DNA of 64,000 bases, from assembly GCA_015179125.1 (NCBI GenBank), contig WHVA01000062.1, positions 62,001-126,000 on the forward strand, in the 5' to 3' direction. The translations under genes and the position numbers were made by a program. Shown one piece after another: positions 49,609-58,552 of this stretch (the first letter of the stretch is position 1; every line of letters begins with the position of its first letter). Below the pieces are notes generated by a model that worked only from the letters and a program-made list of their open reading frames with translations, made no database searches and was not told the DNA's origin. Source of the stretch: Gautieria morchelliformis. Lineage: Eukaryota > Basidiomycota > Agaricomycetes > Gomphales > Gomphaceae.

Positions 49609-51525
49609 TCTATCATCTATTTACCTTCACCATGCATGTTTTTTCAGTATTTTCAGAGATAAGGAACCAATGTTACGCTGTCTGACATTTGTCACCCCCT
49701 TCCCCCTCTTTCTCTGTTTTGACACCCTGCCACGTAATCGTTGACGAAACTGGTAAAATCCGAGAAGCTATACAGAACGATCCAACAGCGATTCACAAAG
49801 ACTACAAAACACCTTCTACTATACAGACTTCCGGTAACGTCCTCATTACCAGATAAAAGCTGTTCACGCAGGGCCTCATCACCTTCCCTATATTCCCAAA
49901 TCAACGTAGCCTGCTATGCAACCCACAGCGAAGAGACTGTAAGGCGAGATGGCATTCCGGCCCAACAGAAGATGGTGAAGAGGTGCCTAAAGTAAGTATT
50001 GAAGTAGAACGTATGCTGTCGGTATTCTGAAGGAATAGCATCAGGAACCTTTTTCGATCTCAAGACCTCAGTGAAATCAAAGAATATTGTCAAAAGTCCT
50101 GGACACAAATTCTCGAGGGCTCAGTGTCGGCGCAGGATTTCATATTCACCAAAGAAGTCAGGCTGGGGACATACAGGTATGTTGCCTAATACCAGTGTGA
50201 ACTGGAAATCACTCCCAAGTTTAGCGACAAAATACCACCGCCCCCCCCCCCCCCCCCCGAGCCGCAGTCACGGCTCGTCGTATACTGCAGGACTCAAACG
50301 ACGAGCCACAATATGGCGAGCGGATCCCGTATGGCATTACTCGCGGAGAGCCAGGCTTGAAACTGGTGGATAGAGCAGTTGCCCCCGAAGAGCCGCTTCA
50401 CAACAGGTACAACATACTTGTATACGTGCGTTACTTGGCATTACCGACCTTAATAAATTAGTAACAAACGCATCGACACAGAGTACTACTTATCAAGAGT
50501 CCTTATCCCACCACTTGAGCGGGTTTTCAGCCTGATAGGGGCGGATGTGAGAAGCTGGTGGAACGCGCGCGTTCGAAGCCCAGGGAGGCCTTTTTGTTTC
50601 TCACTCCGGTGAGTGTGCCTTGCTGCGCTGTGGCAGACCATGCAGGAGCTGTACCTGCTTCCCCAGAGAAAGCTGAAGCGGAAAACGATGCTCACGGAAA
50701 AGACCTCAGAGACGAAGAAAGGACAGGTATCGAGTCACATTATCAGAGCAGTCATTGTGTCCTATGCCGTACAAGCACAAAGCGGAAATGATGAGAATAC
50801 AGCATGCAACCTAGGGCATAGCGTGCCACTCCTCTGAGTCCGCCCCCGAAAGATCTCCCCCCCCCCCCTAATTTCATCTAACAGGAGGGTGCCGTCGAAC
50901 GAGTGCCGTCGAACGACGGCTTCCGGGTACCTCTACTTCTACCATTCGACGTTGGACAGTACGAACAGAACAGCCACTGCCGTCGAGTTACGGCAGGGTG
51001 CGAACTCGTACAGTCTAAGGTCGAATGGTAGAAGCAGTTGTACCCAGGAGCCGTCGCACGACGACACCTAGGAAATGCACAGACGGCGACTGTGGGACTC
51101 GAGTGTTGGGACGGTTCAGACGTAGTAAGAAAGACTTCGTGCTAACCTAAGGTCTTGTTCTGTAACAGTTATTCACTTTGCATCATTTACGGATATGGCT
51201 CGACCAGGACGGTGAGAGGTCTACTCATGGAGACACGCCAAGTACGGTTAGCAGAGTCAGTAATAAGAACGTCAGTCATGACATACGGCAGAACGACCGA
51301 AATCAGACAAAGATAAGATAGAACCCTAAAACGGATTCCAACGTTGACAAACGCGCTTACTATTTCGTCAATACTTACCAGATCCGGGTACCTGAACATT
51401 ACGAAATACTTCAATATTACCTAGAACGGTATATAAAACCCCCACACATAACATCAAATACAAAGAACCGCGATGTCGGATCTATATCTCCCGGGGTTAA
51501 GAGCCCTTGTCTATCGACAAGGGAA
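49609..51525. other. Helitron 5' non-coding region
   Basis: About 1.9 kb upstream of the Rep-helicase gene holds no recognisable protein. It includes a poly-C run at about 50,240-50,260, a GGCTCGTCGT..ACGACGAGCC hairpin (50,273-50,308), a GAACGCGCGCGTTC palindrome (50,561-50,574) and the large foldback at 50,889-51,070. The 5' terminal inverted repeat is at the right edge. Confidence 0.6.
50889..51070. repeat. Foldback segment with about 60-nt arms
   Basis: The left arm contains ACGACGGCTTCCGGGTACC then CTTCTACCATTCGAC and GGACAGTACGA. The right arm is the inverse: TCGTACAGTCTAAGGTCG, GAATGGTAGAAG, GGTACA-like (TGTACCCAGGAGCCGTCG). The short loop holds a further hairpin, TGCCGTCGAGTTACGGCA. 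No coding frame fits. Confidence 0.78.
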
Positions 51526-51934
51526 AGAAACTCCCATGCTCATGTGATTATCATGTGACGAAGGAAAGTCATGTGACTTCAAGCTGGATTGACGTCATGT
51601 GACTGTGTCATGTGATTGTCAGGTGACTGTAGATAATCAAGTGACTTTGAGGTCAGGTGATTGTCAGGTGACTGTAGATAATCAGGTGACTTTGAGGTCA
51701 GGTGATTGTCAGGTGACTGTGGATGATCAGGTGACTTTGAGCTGTTTTTGAGGTCATGTGATAGTCATGTGACCATGGGGGATCTAAACTATCAAGAGAT
51801 TGTTGTATCTTGTGGACCCAGTGTGAGTGTAGCATAGAAATATTAATACAACCTTTCTTGAGGACATTTGAAACTAATTAACTACCTAGTAAATGTTCAT
51901 AAATAGGTAGCTACTTTGTGGATGATCCCTAACA
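51526..51934 (-). repeat. gypsy-2 left (3') LTR, second part (U3)
   Basis: This is collinear with 62,287-62,681. It carries the CATGTGAC/CAGGTGAC repeat array (51,540-51,780) and ends CCCTAACA, that is TGTTAGGG at the LTR start on the minus strand. Confidence 0.93.
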
Positions 51935-51950
51935 CTATCCCCCCTTTCAA
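51935..51950 (-). promoter_or_regulatory. gypsy-2 polypurine tract
   Basis: On the minus strand TTGAAAGGGGGGATAG stands directly before the LTR start TGTTAGGG. This is the expected primer for plus-strand DNA synthesis and confirms the element's orientation. Confidence 0.85.
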
Positions 51951-51959
51951 ATGTTCGTT

Positions 51960-53030
51960 TTAGACCAATTCTACATCTTCAAAATTCACTGAAGAATTCC
52001 TGGAAGGTGCTGGTGTCGCAGGGTACTGGTCAGAGTTGATGCGAGTATTGAAAGATGGTTTTGGAGACAAGTAGTCGATAGTAGAAGGATGAATAAAATA
52101 GGGATAACCGAGGGCGGCCTGTTCTTCGAATAGCTGCGCAAAGGAAGGCTGCCATTTAATGACTTGCTTGTTATGGTCGTTATGCTTGGTGTTGATGATA
52201 GGATGGATAGAGGAACAGTGAGCTTTGTTAGAAGATTCTCCATTGAGAGTCGAATTGCTAGGAGATGAGTCGTGAGTTCTCTTGCGGCTCTGTTGCTCCA
52301 TACGGACTCCAAGAGTGTAAGCTTTTGGTTCAAGCCAATGCTCACGTTCAGCTTCGTTGGAAATAGTCGTAGTATAACGGGTACGAGTGTTGAAACTCAT
52401 ATCTTCGCTGTAACGACGTCTGAGGGCCTCATTGAAGGGAAACTTTGTGGTGAGGTCTATGTATGCGTCATCATCGTTGTCCTTGATGCTGAGCAAGGTC
52501 TTGCCAGGTTCGAGAGGCCACTTCCAGGTGCAGTCCTCCAGATAGACGCAGTTTTCTTTTGCTTTAGCAGTCCACGCAGTGAGTTGATGGCTCATCTGCT
52601 GCCACCTTTCAATCCACGACTCTATTTCGCTTTTCTCTCCAGGGATTTTCAAGAAATTGAAAGTGAGGTAATTGTCGGGTGGAATGGGAGCGCGTATCAT
52701 GCTGATTTCGTGATATTTTTCGTCAGGAATGGTGAGCGGGAGTGTATTGGAATCAACATCTCCTTTCCAGCCTGCGGCAGCGGCAAGGATATATCGACAC
52801 TTCATGCGCATGGCTTCCCAGATACTGTCTGCAAGTTCAGGACGGAGGTAGACATAAGTCTTTCCGAATAGGAAGACAGTCGTCCAATCGTGATGGCCAG
52901 GTTTGTAGTATTCAAAGTTGTCGGTGTCCTGGAACTCGAACTGAGGCATGGACACCGCGGCTTGAACAACTTTGTTTCCATCGTATGGGAGTTGGTAGTC
53001 GATTGATGTTACAGGTGGGAAAAGAGACAT
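51960..53030 (-). CDS. gypsy-2 accessory gene between integrase and 3' LTR (356 aa)
   Basis: An uninterrupted 356-codon frame starts ATG at 53,030 and stops 26 bases from the left LTR. Notable segments are HHDWTTVFLFGKTYVYLRPE, LADSIWEAMRMKCRYILAAA, NYLTFNFLKIPGEKSEIESW and KFPFNEALRRRYSEDM. A low-complexity Ser/Thr/Asn stretch follows RKRTHDSSPSNSTLN, then WQPSFAQLFEEQAALGYPYF. No signal peptide or membrane segment is seen, so it is not an envelope-like protein. A TATA-like TTATATAG lies on the minus strand at about 53,065-53,073, some 35 bases before the ATG, followed by a CT-rich stretch. This suggests separate transcription. I recognise no family. Although the neighbouring pol frame is broken, this one is intact. 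Confidence 0.8.
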   Translation of the reverse strand: MSLFPPVTSIDYQLPYDGNKVVQAAVSMPQFEFQDTDNFEYYKPGHHDWTTVFLFGKTYVYLRPELADSIWEAMRMKCRYILAAAAGWKGDVDSNTLPLTIPDEKYHEISMIRAPIPPDNYLTFNFLKIPGEKSEIESWIERWQQMSHQLTAWTAKAKENCVYLEDCTWKWPLEPGKTLLSIKDNDDDAYIDLTTKFPFNEALRRRYSEDMSFNTRTRYTTTISNEAEREHWLEPKAYTLGVRMEQQSRKRTHDSSPSNSTLNGESSNKAHCSSIHPIINTKHNDHNKQVIKWQPSFAQLFEEQAALGYPYFIHPSTIDYLSPKPSFNTRINSDQYPATPAPSRNSSVNFEDVELV

Positions 53031-53219
53031 GGAGAGAGATGGATAAGATTTCGATTGAGCGAGGCTATATAAGTTGAGAGACTGTTTTTTGGATTTTTCA
53101 AGAGTTCTTTCTGATTTTTATGCATTTTCTTGGACTAGATAATTATATTTGTACACTGTTTTTTCAAGACATGAAAACTGAGAGAAGGTTCTAGGTGAGT
53201 CTAATCAGCTCTAGAGTCT

Positions 53220-54659
53220 TCATTTCCTTCCTTGACTTTCGTCCCATTCTCGCACAATGTTAGGTGCGTTTTTCAAATGTTTTCGTGTTAACCATTCATC
53301 AAATTGAGATCCATATCCAATGAATTTGGTCAATAATTCTTCGGTATGTCTTCCATTTCTCGCAGCTCTCCAGCGAGACTTGATGATTTTCTCAACTTCA
53401 TACTCAGGTACTTCGGAGAAATCAGCCCTATCGAGATGCTTCCTGGGACGATCTCCAAATTCTACTGGTGAGTCATTGTATTTCTCGGGGTGTGCCACAT
53501 TTAGCACAGGATGTAGTCCATATGATGCGGGCATCCTCAGCCGGTACGTGATAGGACTAATCTTTTCTAGAACTTCGAAAGGTCCATCATAGCGCATCTG
53601 GAGCTTTCGTCCTAGCCCACGCTTATTTTTCAATAAGGCTAAAGTGTGTGGATTTATTACAACTTGATCTCCAACTTCAAATTCGCTGATAAGCCGGTTT
53701 CGGTTGTAATTCTTTTGCTGCACAACTTGAGAAAATTGTATAGCCTCCTTGGCTTGTGACCTGTGAGTATCAAATTTTTCCATGAATTCCTTGGCTTTCT
53801 CGCTCTCAAACATCTCTGTTTCAGACAAGGGGTCCTGTTTGCTAAACTCCGGACATGCAACTGCTTCGATCGGCTGGTGCAACAAGGTCGACTCAGTCAG
53901 GGGCTGGTATCTGTAGAGTAGGAATGCAGGTGAGAAATTCGTTGCTGAATGTGGAGTGGTGTTGTATGCAAGGCTAAATCCGTTAAGTAGGGTAGACCAG
54001 TTGTTCAAGCTGGAATTGACATATGTTCGCAACCCAACTTCGAGGATTTGGTTCATAACCTCAGTTTGACCGTCCGCCTGGGGATGGTGAGCCATAGTGA
54101 GTGCCCTTTTCATTTGTAATTTCTCACAGATGACCTTCCAGAATGATCCGGTCCATTTGGAATCACGATCAGTTATGATCTGTCTGGGTAAGCCATACTT
54201 GGTGACTACATGCATGAAAAATAATAGGGCCGTTTGCTCCTCATTGACCGTACTCTTTGTAGGGATAAAGATGGCATATTTGGTGAGTTTATCCACTACT
54301 ACAAGTATGTTATCGAAACCACTGCTGAGGGGGAGCTCAGGAATAAAGTCCATGCTCACGACTTCAAAAGGTCGTTCCGGAATCGGTATTGGTTGGAGCA
54401 GTCCTACGGGTGTGTGTTTCCGTGGTTTAGCCTTCTGACAGATATCACAGCTAACAATGAATCGTTTCAAGTGTCTACTCATTTTAGGCCAGTAATACAC
54501 GCTTGCTAATCGATTGTAGGTCTTGTGATACCCAGCATGCGCCACTTCAGTAAGTTTGTCATGTGTTTCACTCATGATTTCCACTTGCTGATTTTTTGGT
54601 ACACATAGCCTTCGATTTCCATTCCAGTCTTCGAAGAATAACAGTCTATTGTCATCTTC
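53220..54659 (-). CDS. gypsy-2 integrase with chromodomain
   Basis: AHAGYHKTYNRLASVYYWPK and FIVSCDICQKAKPRKHTP form the HHCC zinc finger. SMDFIPELPLSSGFDNILVV carries the first catalytic Asp, IITDRDSKWTGSFWK the second, and HHPQADGQTEVMNQILE the Glu. MRYDGPFEVLEKISPITYRL is the GPY/F module. EYEVEKIIKSRWRAARNGRH with QFDEWLTRKHLKNAPNIVRE is a chromodomain. The frame is continuous with the upstream polymerase except for a TAA at 54,660-54,662. The stop of this frame is at 53,220. Confidence 0.9.
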   Translation of the reverse strand, partial: EDDNRLLFFEDWNGNRRLCVPKNQQVEIMSETHDKLTEVAHAGYHKTYNRLASVYYWPKMSRHLKRFIVSCDICQKAKPRKHTPVGLLQPIPIPERPFEVVSMDFIPELPLSSGFDNILVVVDKLTKYAIFIPTKSTVNEEQTALLFFMHVVTKYGLPRQIITDRDSKWTGSFWKVICEKLQMKRALTMAHHPQADGQTEVMNQILEVGLRTYVNSSLNNWSTLLNGFSLAYNTTPHSATNFSPAFLLYRYQPLTESTLLHQPIEAVACPEFSKQDPLSETEMFESEKAKEFMEKFDTHRSQAKEAIQFSQVVQQKNYNRNRLISEFEVGDQVVINPHTLALLKNKRGLGRKLQMRYDGPFEVLEKISPITYRLRMPASYGLHPVLNVAHPEKYNDSPVEFGDRPRKHLDRADFSEVPEYEVEKIIKSRWRAARNGRHTEELLTKFIGYGSQFDEWLTRKHLKNAPNIVREWDESQGRK

Positions 54660-56762
54660 TTAAAATAATGGTTGGCTAGGTGTGTTCCAGTTCTCTGTTT
54701 CGCGTAATTCCCATCTGATCCTACAGAAGTAAGGATCGGAATCATATCCTGTTGTGAACTTACTGATCTCTTCTGATGCCAGAGCAGCTTGTAAGTTGAA
54801 AGATCGTGAGCCTGTGTAGCTGATGTTTAGATTTTTATTTTTTACAGGTTCGGCCGATTGCAAGCTGACTTCTGTCTTGAAAATTGAAGGTAAGGCTCGT
54901 GCATTTTCATCTTCAAATTCTGCTACTAATCGAAGTGTTCTGGCTTCGAAATCGGGAGCTATTTCTGAGTAGAGATCGGTGAGTGAGTCTTGTTCTGGAC
55001 TCAAGACTGTGTGCGTTGATTTATCTACCACAGGACCATCTTGATGTGGTACGTTTCGTCGAAGTCGTGAAATAGGGTCTACGTTTGAGTGTACTCGTCC
55101 GGCACGATGTACGATCTTGAGGTCATGGTAGGCTTCGAATACAGTTCCCCATGTGAGTAGTCTTCTATTCACATTTTGAAATGTTCGACTCCAAACTAAT
55201 GCTGCGTGGTCTGTGATAGCCGTAATCTTTTCTCCTTCAATGTAGGGCTGGAACTTGACTAATCCATCTCTTAGTGCCAATGCTTCTCGTTCTGTTGGTG
55301 AGTAGTTTCGTTCTGCTGGTTTAAGTGTTCTAGACCAGTAGGCTATCACTCTTTCTACATTGACCACTGTATCTTCAAAGTTCTGATTCCAATTTTCGTT
55401 AGGTACCAGTTCTTCTGTATTAGAGACAGAGATTACGAGTTGTGGGACAGGTTTCTTAGACATGAATGCCGCTTGTAATTTATCATAGGCCTTGGTGCCC
55501 TTTAAATCACGAAATTTTATTGGCTGGACTTGCTGCAAGATAGCTGCAATTCCGACATCACATGCATCTGAATAAACTCTATATCCCAACCCAGGAATAG
55601 CATAAGCTCTAACGGGGGAGCTCACTAGTGCAAGTTTTGCAAGTTCAAATGCTTCTTGCTGAGATTGAGTCCATTCCCAGTGAGCTTCCTTTTTCAATAG
55701 TTCAAATAAGGGAGCTACTATCCATGCATAGAAGGGGATGTATGCAGAAAAATAAACCATCATTCCAAGGAAGGTTTGTAATTCATGCAAATTTTTCGGT
55801 TTTGCTAGTTCTAATATTGCATCCACCTTTTCTTTATGAGTGGAAAGTCCTAACCTTGACACTTTTTGTCCCAATAGCATTAGAGACTGAAATGCTATAT
55901 GACATTTGGCAGGTGCTAAGGTGAGTCCTGACTTTGAAATAGCTCTAAAGACTTGATCCAAATGCTGGAGGTGATCATCAAATGTTTTGGAGTAGATTAC
56001 AATGTCATCAATATAGACTAGTGAAAATATCCATAGAAATGGTGCAAGGACATTCTGCATCACACGTTGGAAGGCACTCGGGCCGTTTCTGTAACCAAAA
56101 GGCAAACGTCTGAATTGGTACAGGCCTCGGTGTGTTCTGAAAGCAGTTTTCTCCTTGGCATCATCAGCTAATTTTACCTGGGTGAACCCTGATAAGGCAT
56201 CTAAGGTGGTAAGCCATTGCGAACCAGTAAGGGCTTGCAAGAGGGCATCCTGTCTGGGCAATGGAAACTCATCTGGTATTGCTTTCTCATTCAGCTTTCT
56301 GTAGTCAATACACATACGAGGCTTCCCATGGCGATAGGAAATCAGAGCAGGAAATGCCCAAGGACTTTTGGATGGTTCAATGACTTCAAGTTGGAGCCAC
56401 GCATCCATTTGTTTGTCAATTACTTCCCGCTTGGCAGGTGAAGCATTGTATGGAGGAAGAGAGACCTCCGTTGCTCCCGGTCGTAAGGGAATTTCTACCT
56501 TAGCATCATAATTTCCAAGCCTCCCATCCAAGCCAAATGCATCGTGATGCTTTTTGACAAGTTTTTTCAAGGTAAGAAGTTGTGAGCTATTGAGATCAGG
56601 TGAGAAATCAACTTCGTCAAGTAATTTAGACTTAGGGACTTCCTCTGCAGGATGTTCTTGGGTTTTAGGTCCACAGTTTGATAAATCTTCAATTTCAGGA
56701 CTAGAGTCTGAGGTATCCTCAGTTGTAGCCTCTGTGTTATGTATCGAGATTTCCACTAAGTC
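54660..56762 (-). CDS. gypsy-2 reverse transcriptase and RNase H
   Basis: Reverse transcriptase motifs are intact: SPWAFPALISYRHGKPRMCI, DYRKLNEKAIPDEFPLPR, LTTLDALSGFTQVKLADDAK, RRLPFGYRNGPSAFQRVMQN and the active site FSLVYIDDIVIYSKTFDDHL. The RNase H part includes YRVYSDACDVGIAAILQQVQ, RNYSPTEREALALRDGLVKF, ITDHAALVWSRTFQNV and VHRAGRVHSNVDPISRL. It runs into the integrase in the same frame apart from the TAA at 54,660-54,662, where one base change from CAA would be enough. At its 5' side it is separated from the protease by an inserted LTR and lies in a different frame. Confidence 0.9.
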   Translation of the reverse strand, partial: DLVEISIHNTEATTEDTSDSSPEIEDLSNCGPKTQEHPAEEVPKSKLLDEVDFSPDLNSSQLLTLKKLVKKHHDAFGLDGRLGNYDAKVEIPLRPGATEVSLPPYNASPAKREVIDKQMDAWLQLEVIEPSKSPWAFPALISYRHGKPRMCIDYRKLNEKAIPDEFPLPRQDALLQALTGSQWLTTLDALSGFTQVKLADDAKEKTAFRTHRGLYQFRRLPFGYRNGPSAFQRVMQNVLAPFLWIFSLVYIDDIVIYSKTFDDHLQHLDQVFRAISKSGLTLAPAKCHIAFQSLMLLGQKVSRLGLSTHKEKVDAILELAKPKNLHELQTFLGMMVYFSAYIPFYAWIVAPLFELLKKEAHWEWTQSQQEAFELAKLALVSSPVRAYAIPGLGYRVYSDACDVGIAAILQQVQPIKFRDLKGTKAYDKLQAAFMSKKPVPQLVISVSNTEELVPNENWNQNFEDTVVNVERVIAYWSRTLKPAERNYSPTEREALALRDGLVKFQPYIEGEKITAITDHAALVWSRTFQNVNRRLLTWGTVFEAYHDLKIVHRAGRVHSNVDPISRLRRNVPHQDGPVVDKSTHTVLSPEQDSLTDLYSEIAPDFEARTLRLVAEFEDENARALPSIFKTEVSLQSAEPVKNKNLNISYTGSRSFNLQAALASEEISKFTTGYDSDPYFCRIRWELRETENWNTPSQPLF

Positions 56763-56808
56763 GGAACTGGAAAGGACAGCGGCTTCAACTTATAGGTTGC
56801 GCCCCCAA

Positions 56809-57424
56809 TGAACTATCGTCCTAAGTATTTCGGAACTGAGTCGGAAGTCGGAAAGTACTGAACCAAAGGGCTGGTCGGAACTTGAGTCGGAACTGAGGCG
56901 GAAGGCGGAAGACGGAAGGCGGAGGGACTGAGATCTTGCTAGACTCGCTGTGCTAAGCACAGGAGATGGAGCGAAGGAAATCAAGTATCGAAGGTGATTA
57001 TCTGATTGCAGAATAAGAGACATACATGACAGGCTTTTATACAAAGAGCTGGGGCAACAGGTAATGACATGGTACTAAGCAAATTCCGGAGGAAGCGGAA
57101 GTCGAGTAGACAATGTGTGGGAACTGACTATTGGGAACAATGGGACTACAAGGGGGGTTCAGAGTAAGGTAGAACAATGGCAAAGAACAAGGGGTCGGGA
57201 AAACATATCTGACAACGAACTACAAGGGTGACCGGATATGTGGTTTTGATGAATGATGAAACGGGTCTGGTGGGTCCGAGTAATAGAGTCGAAAGAACAA
57301 GGGAATAGAACAATGGGCGGAATGTCAGAAATACCGGAGGGGCGGAAACTGTTGCGGAAATATCGGAGGGGCGGAAGGTGTGGCGGAACTGAGGGTCGGA
57401 AGTCGGAAATGAACGGTCGTAACA
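56809..57424 (-). mobile_element. LTR-like insertion in gypsy-2 polyprotein (about 616 bp)
   Basis: On the minus strand it starts TGTTACGACCG and plausibly ends GGACGATAGTTCA, followed by the primer-binding-site-like TTGGGGGCGCAACC (56,795-56,808). It is full of TTCCG words (CTTCCGACTTCCGAC, GTTCCGACTCAAGTTCCGAC) and has a TATAAAAG box at about 57,040-57,047. It splits protease from reverse transcriptase. No target duplication was found, so part of an inserted element may have been lost. Confidence 0.6.
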
Positions 57425-58552
57425 CTCTGAAAATTGATGTGCTACTGCTCTGATCAGCTTAGAGTGCTGGTCAAGCATGGTAAGCTTGTCAGAATCAAGC
57501 TTTGAAGGGCAGTCTAACCATGAGTTAGGATTTCTGGCATGTCCAAGCAGTTGCCCTTGATGAACGGTAACTGAGCTCTTAGAGAAGTTATTCACATGCA
57601 ATTGAGGTTGTTGCCTGGAAACAATTGCATCTGAGATTCCATAGAAATATTCTACACCTCTGTTGGAGTGTAAAATCTTTTCTACAAATACTTCATTGGA
57701 GTTGCCAGGAAAGTAGACAGCTACTGGAACGGCGGCAGCACTTTCAGGTGGAATTGTAACAAATTCTAGTGCACGTACGTTTGAGTTGGCAATCCGAGCT
57801 CTAATCTGTTTCTTGGTTTTCTTAAGACGTCGATGAGCTTTGAACTTAGCTAATAAGGATGGCAAATTAGGTAAAGTTCTAATTTTAAATGTGTGCCCAT
57901 TTTCATCTTGCAAAGATGTTCCAACTGAATTCTGGATGATGGTGCGACGACCAGAAGTTCCAAATGTAAGGTAGCTTTCTGTTCCTTCTCTCATGATTGA
58001 GATGGAGTATTGATCCGCAAAGTCATTCCCAAGGATTACTGGTGTAGTCATTCCTTTTACAACATATGCCTCAACTTCAATCTGGACAGGACCAGAATCA
58101 GTGTCAAAGAATATTGGTAAGGTGACAAAGCCTGATATTTTGGAGGTACCAGTAACCTGAATAAGGTTGACTTTTTGGCCTGTTTTAACTTTTGGAGGAT
58201 TGGTCATTGAGGACAAAGCCTTCTGGGATATAAGTGTGATGTCTGAGCCTGAATCCGCAACTAGTGTCTGCTGGTTCTTCTCATATTCATTGAGCCACAC
58301 TTTAGTAGTTGTAGCATTTGATCCCAAGAATGCACATCCTGCTGTCCTGGACATGTACCGTTTCAATTTCAGCAAAGAGTTAGGAGCCCAACTAGTCAGT
58401 TTGGATCCCCCAAGGAAAGTAGAAACATGTTTGGCTTCACGCATGAGCCTGCGACGTTCCTTCCGGCCTTTGGGAGTGACTTTCGAGTCAGTTGTCGTAC
58501 TCTTAGACAAAATATCAGGTAATGTTGTTTCCTCTATGTGGTTTGATCCCCC
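57425..58552 (-). CDS. gypsy-2 aspartic protease
   Basis: The retropepsin segment shows QTLVADSGSDITLISQKAL, with Asp-Ser-Gly as the active-site triad, the flap-region GFVTLPIFFDTDSGPVQIEV and MTTPVILGNDFADQYSISIM with the ILGxDF motif. The frame is open from the UAG at 58,553-58,555 with no early ATG. It would therefore be made only by reading through that codon or by an alternative start. Its C-terminal part was extended into the inserted LTR and stops at 57,146. Confidence 0.85.

Larger units (their letters stand above)
41232..51525 (-). mobile_element. Helitron, Helentron/Helitron2-like, 10.3 kb
   Basis: Comparison with the uninterrupted right LTR (GTATGTA joined to AGAAACTCCC at 62,286/62,287) fixes the insert exactly. 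On the minus strand it starts TTCCCTTGTCGATAGACAAGGG and ends CAACACCGGCCTCTAG, with target T and T on either side. The last bases CTAG fit the Helitron CTRR end, preceded by a GCCGG-TGTTG-CCGGC hairpin (41,238-41,252). CCCTTGTCGAT near the 3' end (41,256-41,266) is inverted at the 5' end (51,513-51,523), so the terminal repeats are asymmetric. It encodes DUF6570, Helitron_like_N, Rep and Pif1-type helicase domains, plus an extra gene. Confidence 0.9.

Noticed and set aside
50240-50262. Poly-C run as a structural or origin element.
   Set aside because: Homopolymer runs of this size are prone to assembly error, and nothing nearby supports a role.
50486-50700. tRNA- or SINE-like pattern (GTTCGAAGCCC and a possible A-box) in the Helitron 5' region.
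   Set aside because: The B-box-like sequence departs from consensus, no cloverleaf could be drawn, and the spacing of A- and B-like boxes is wrong.
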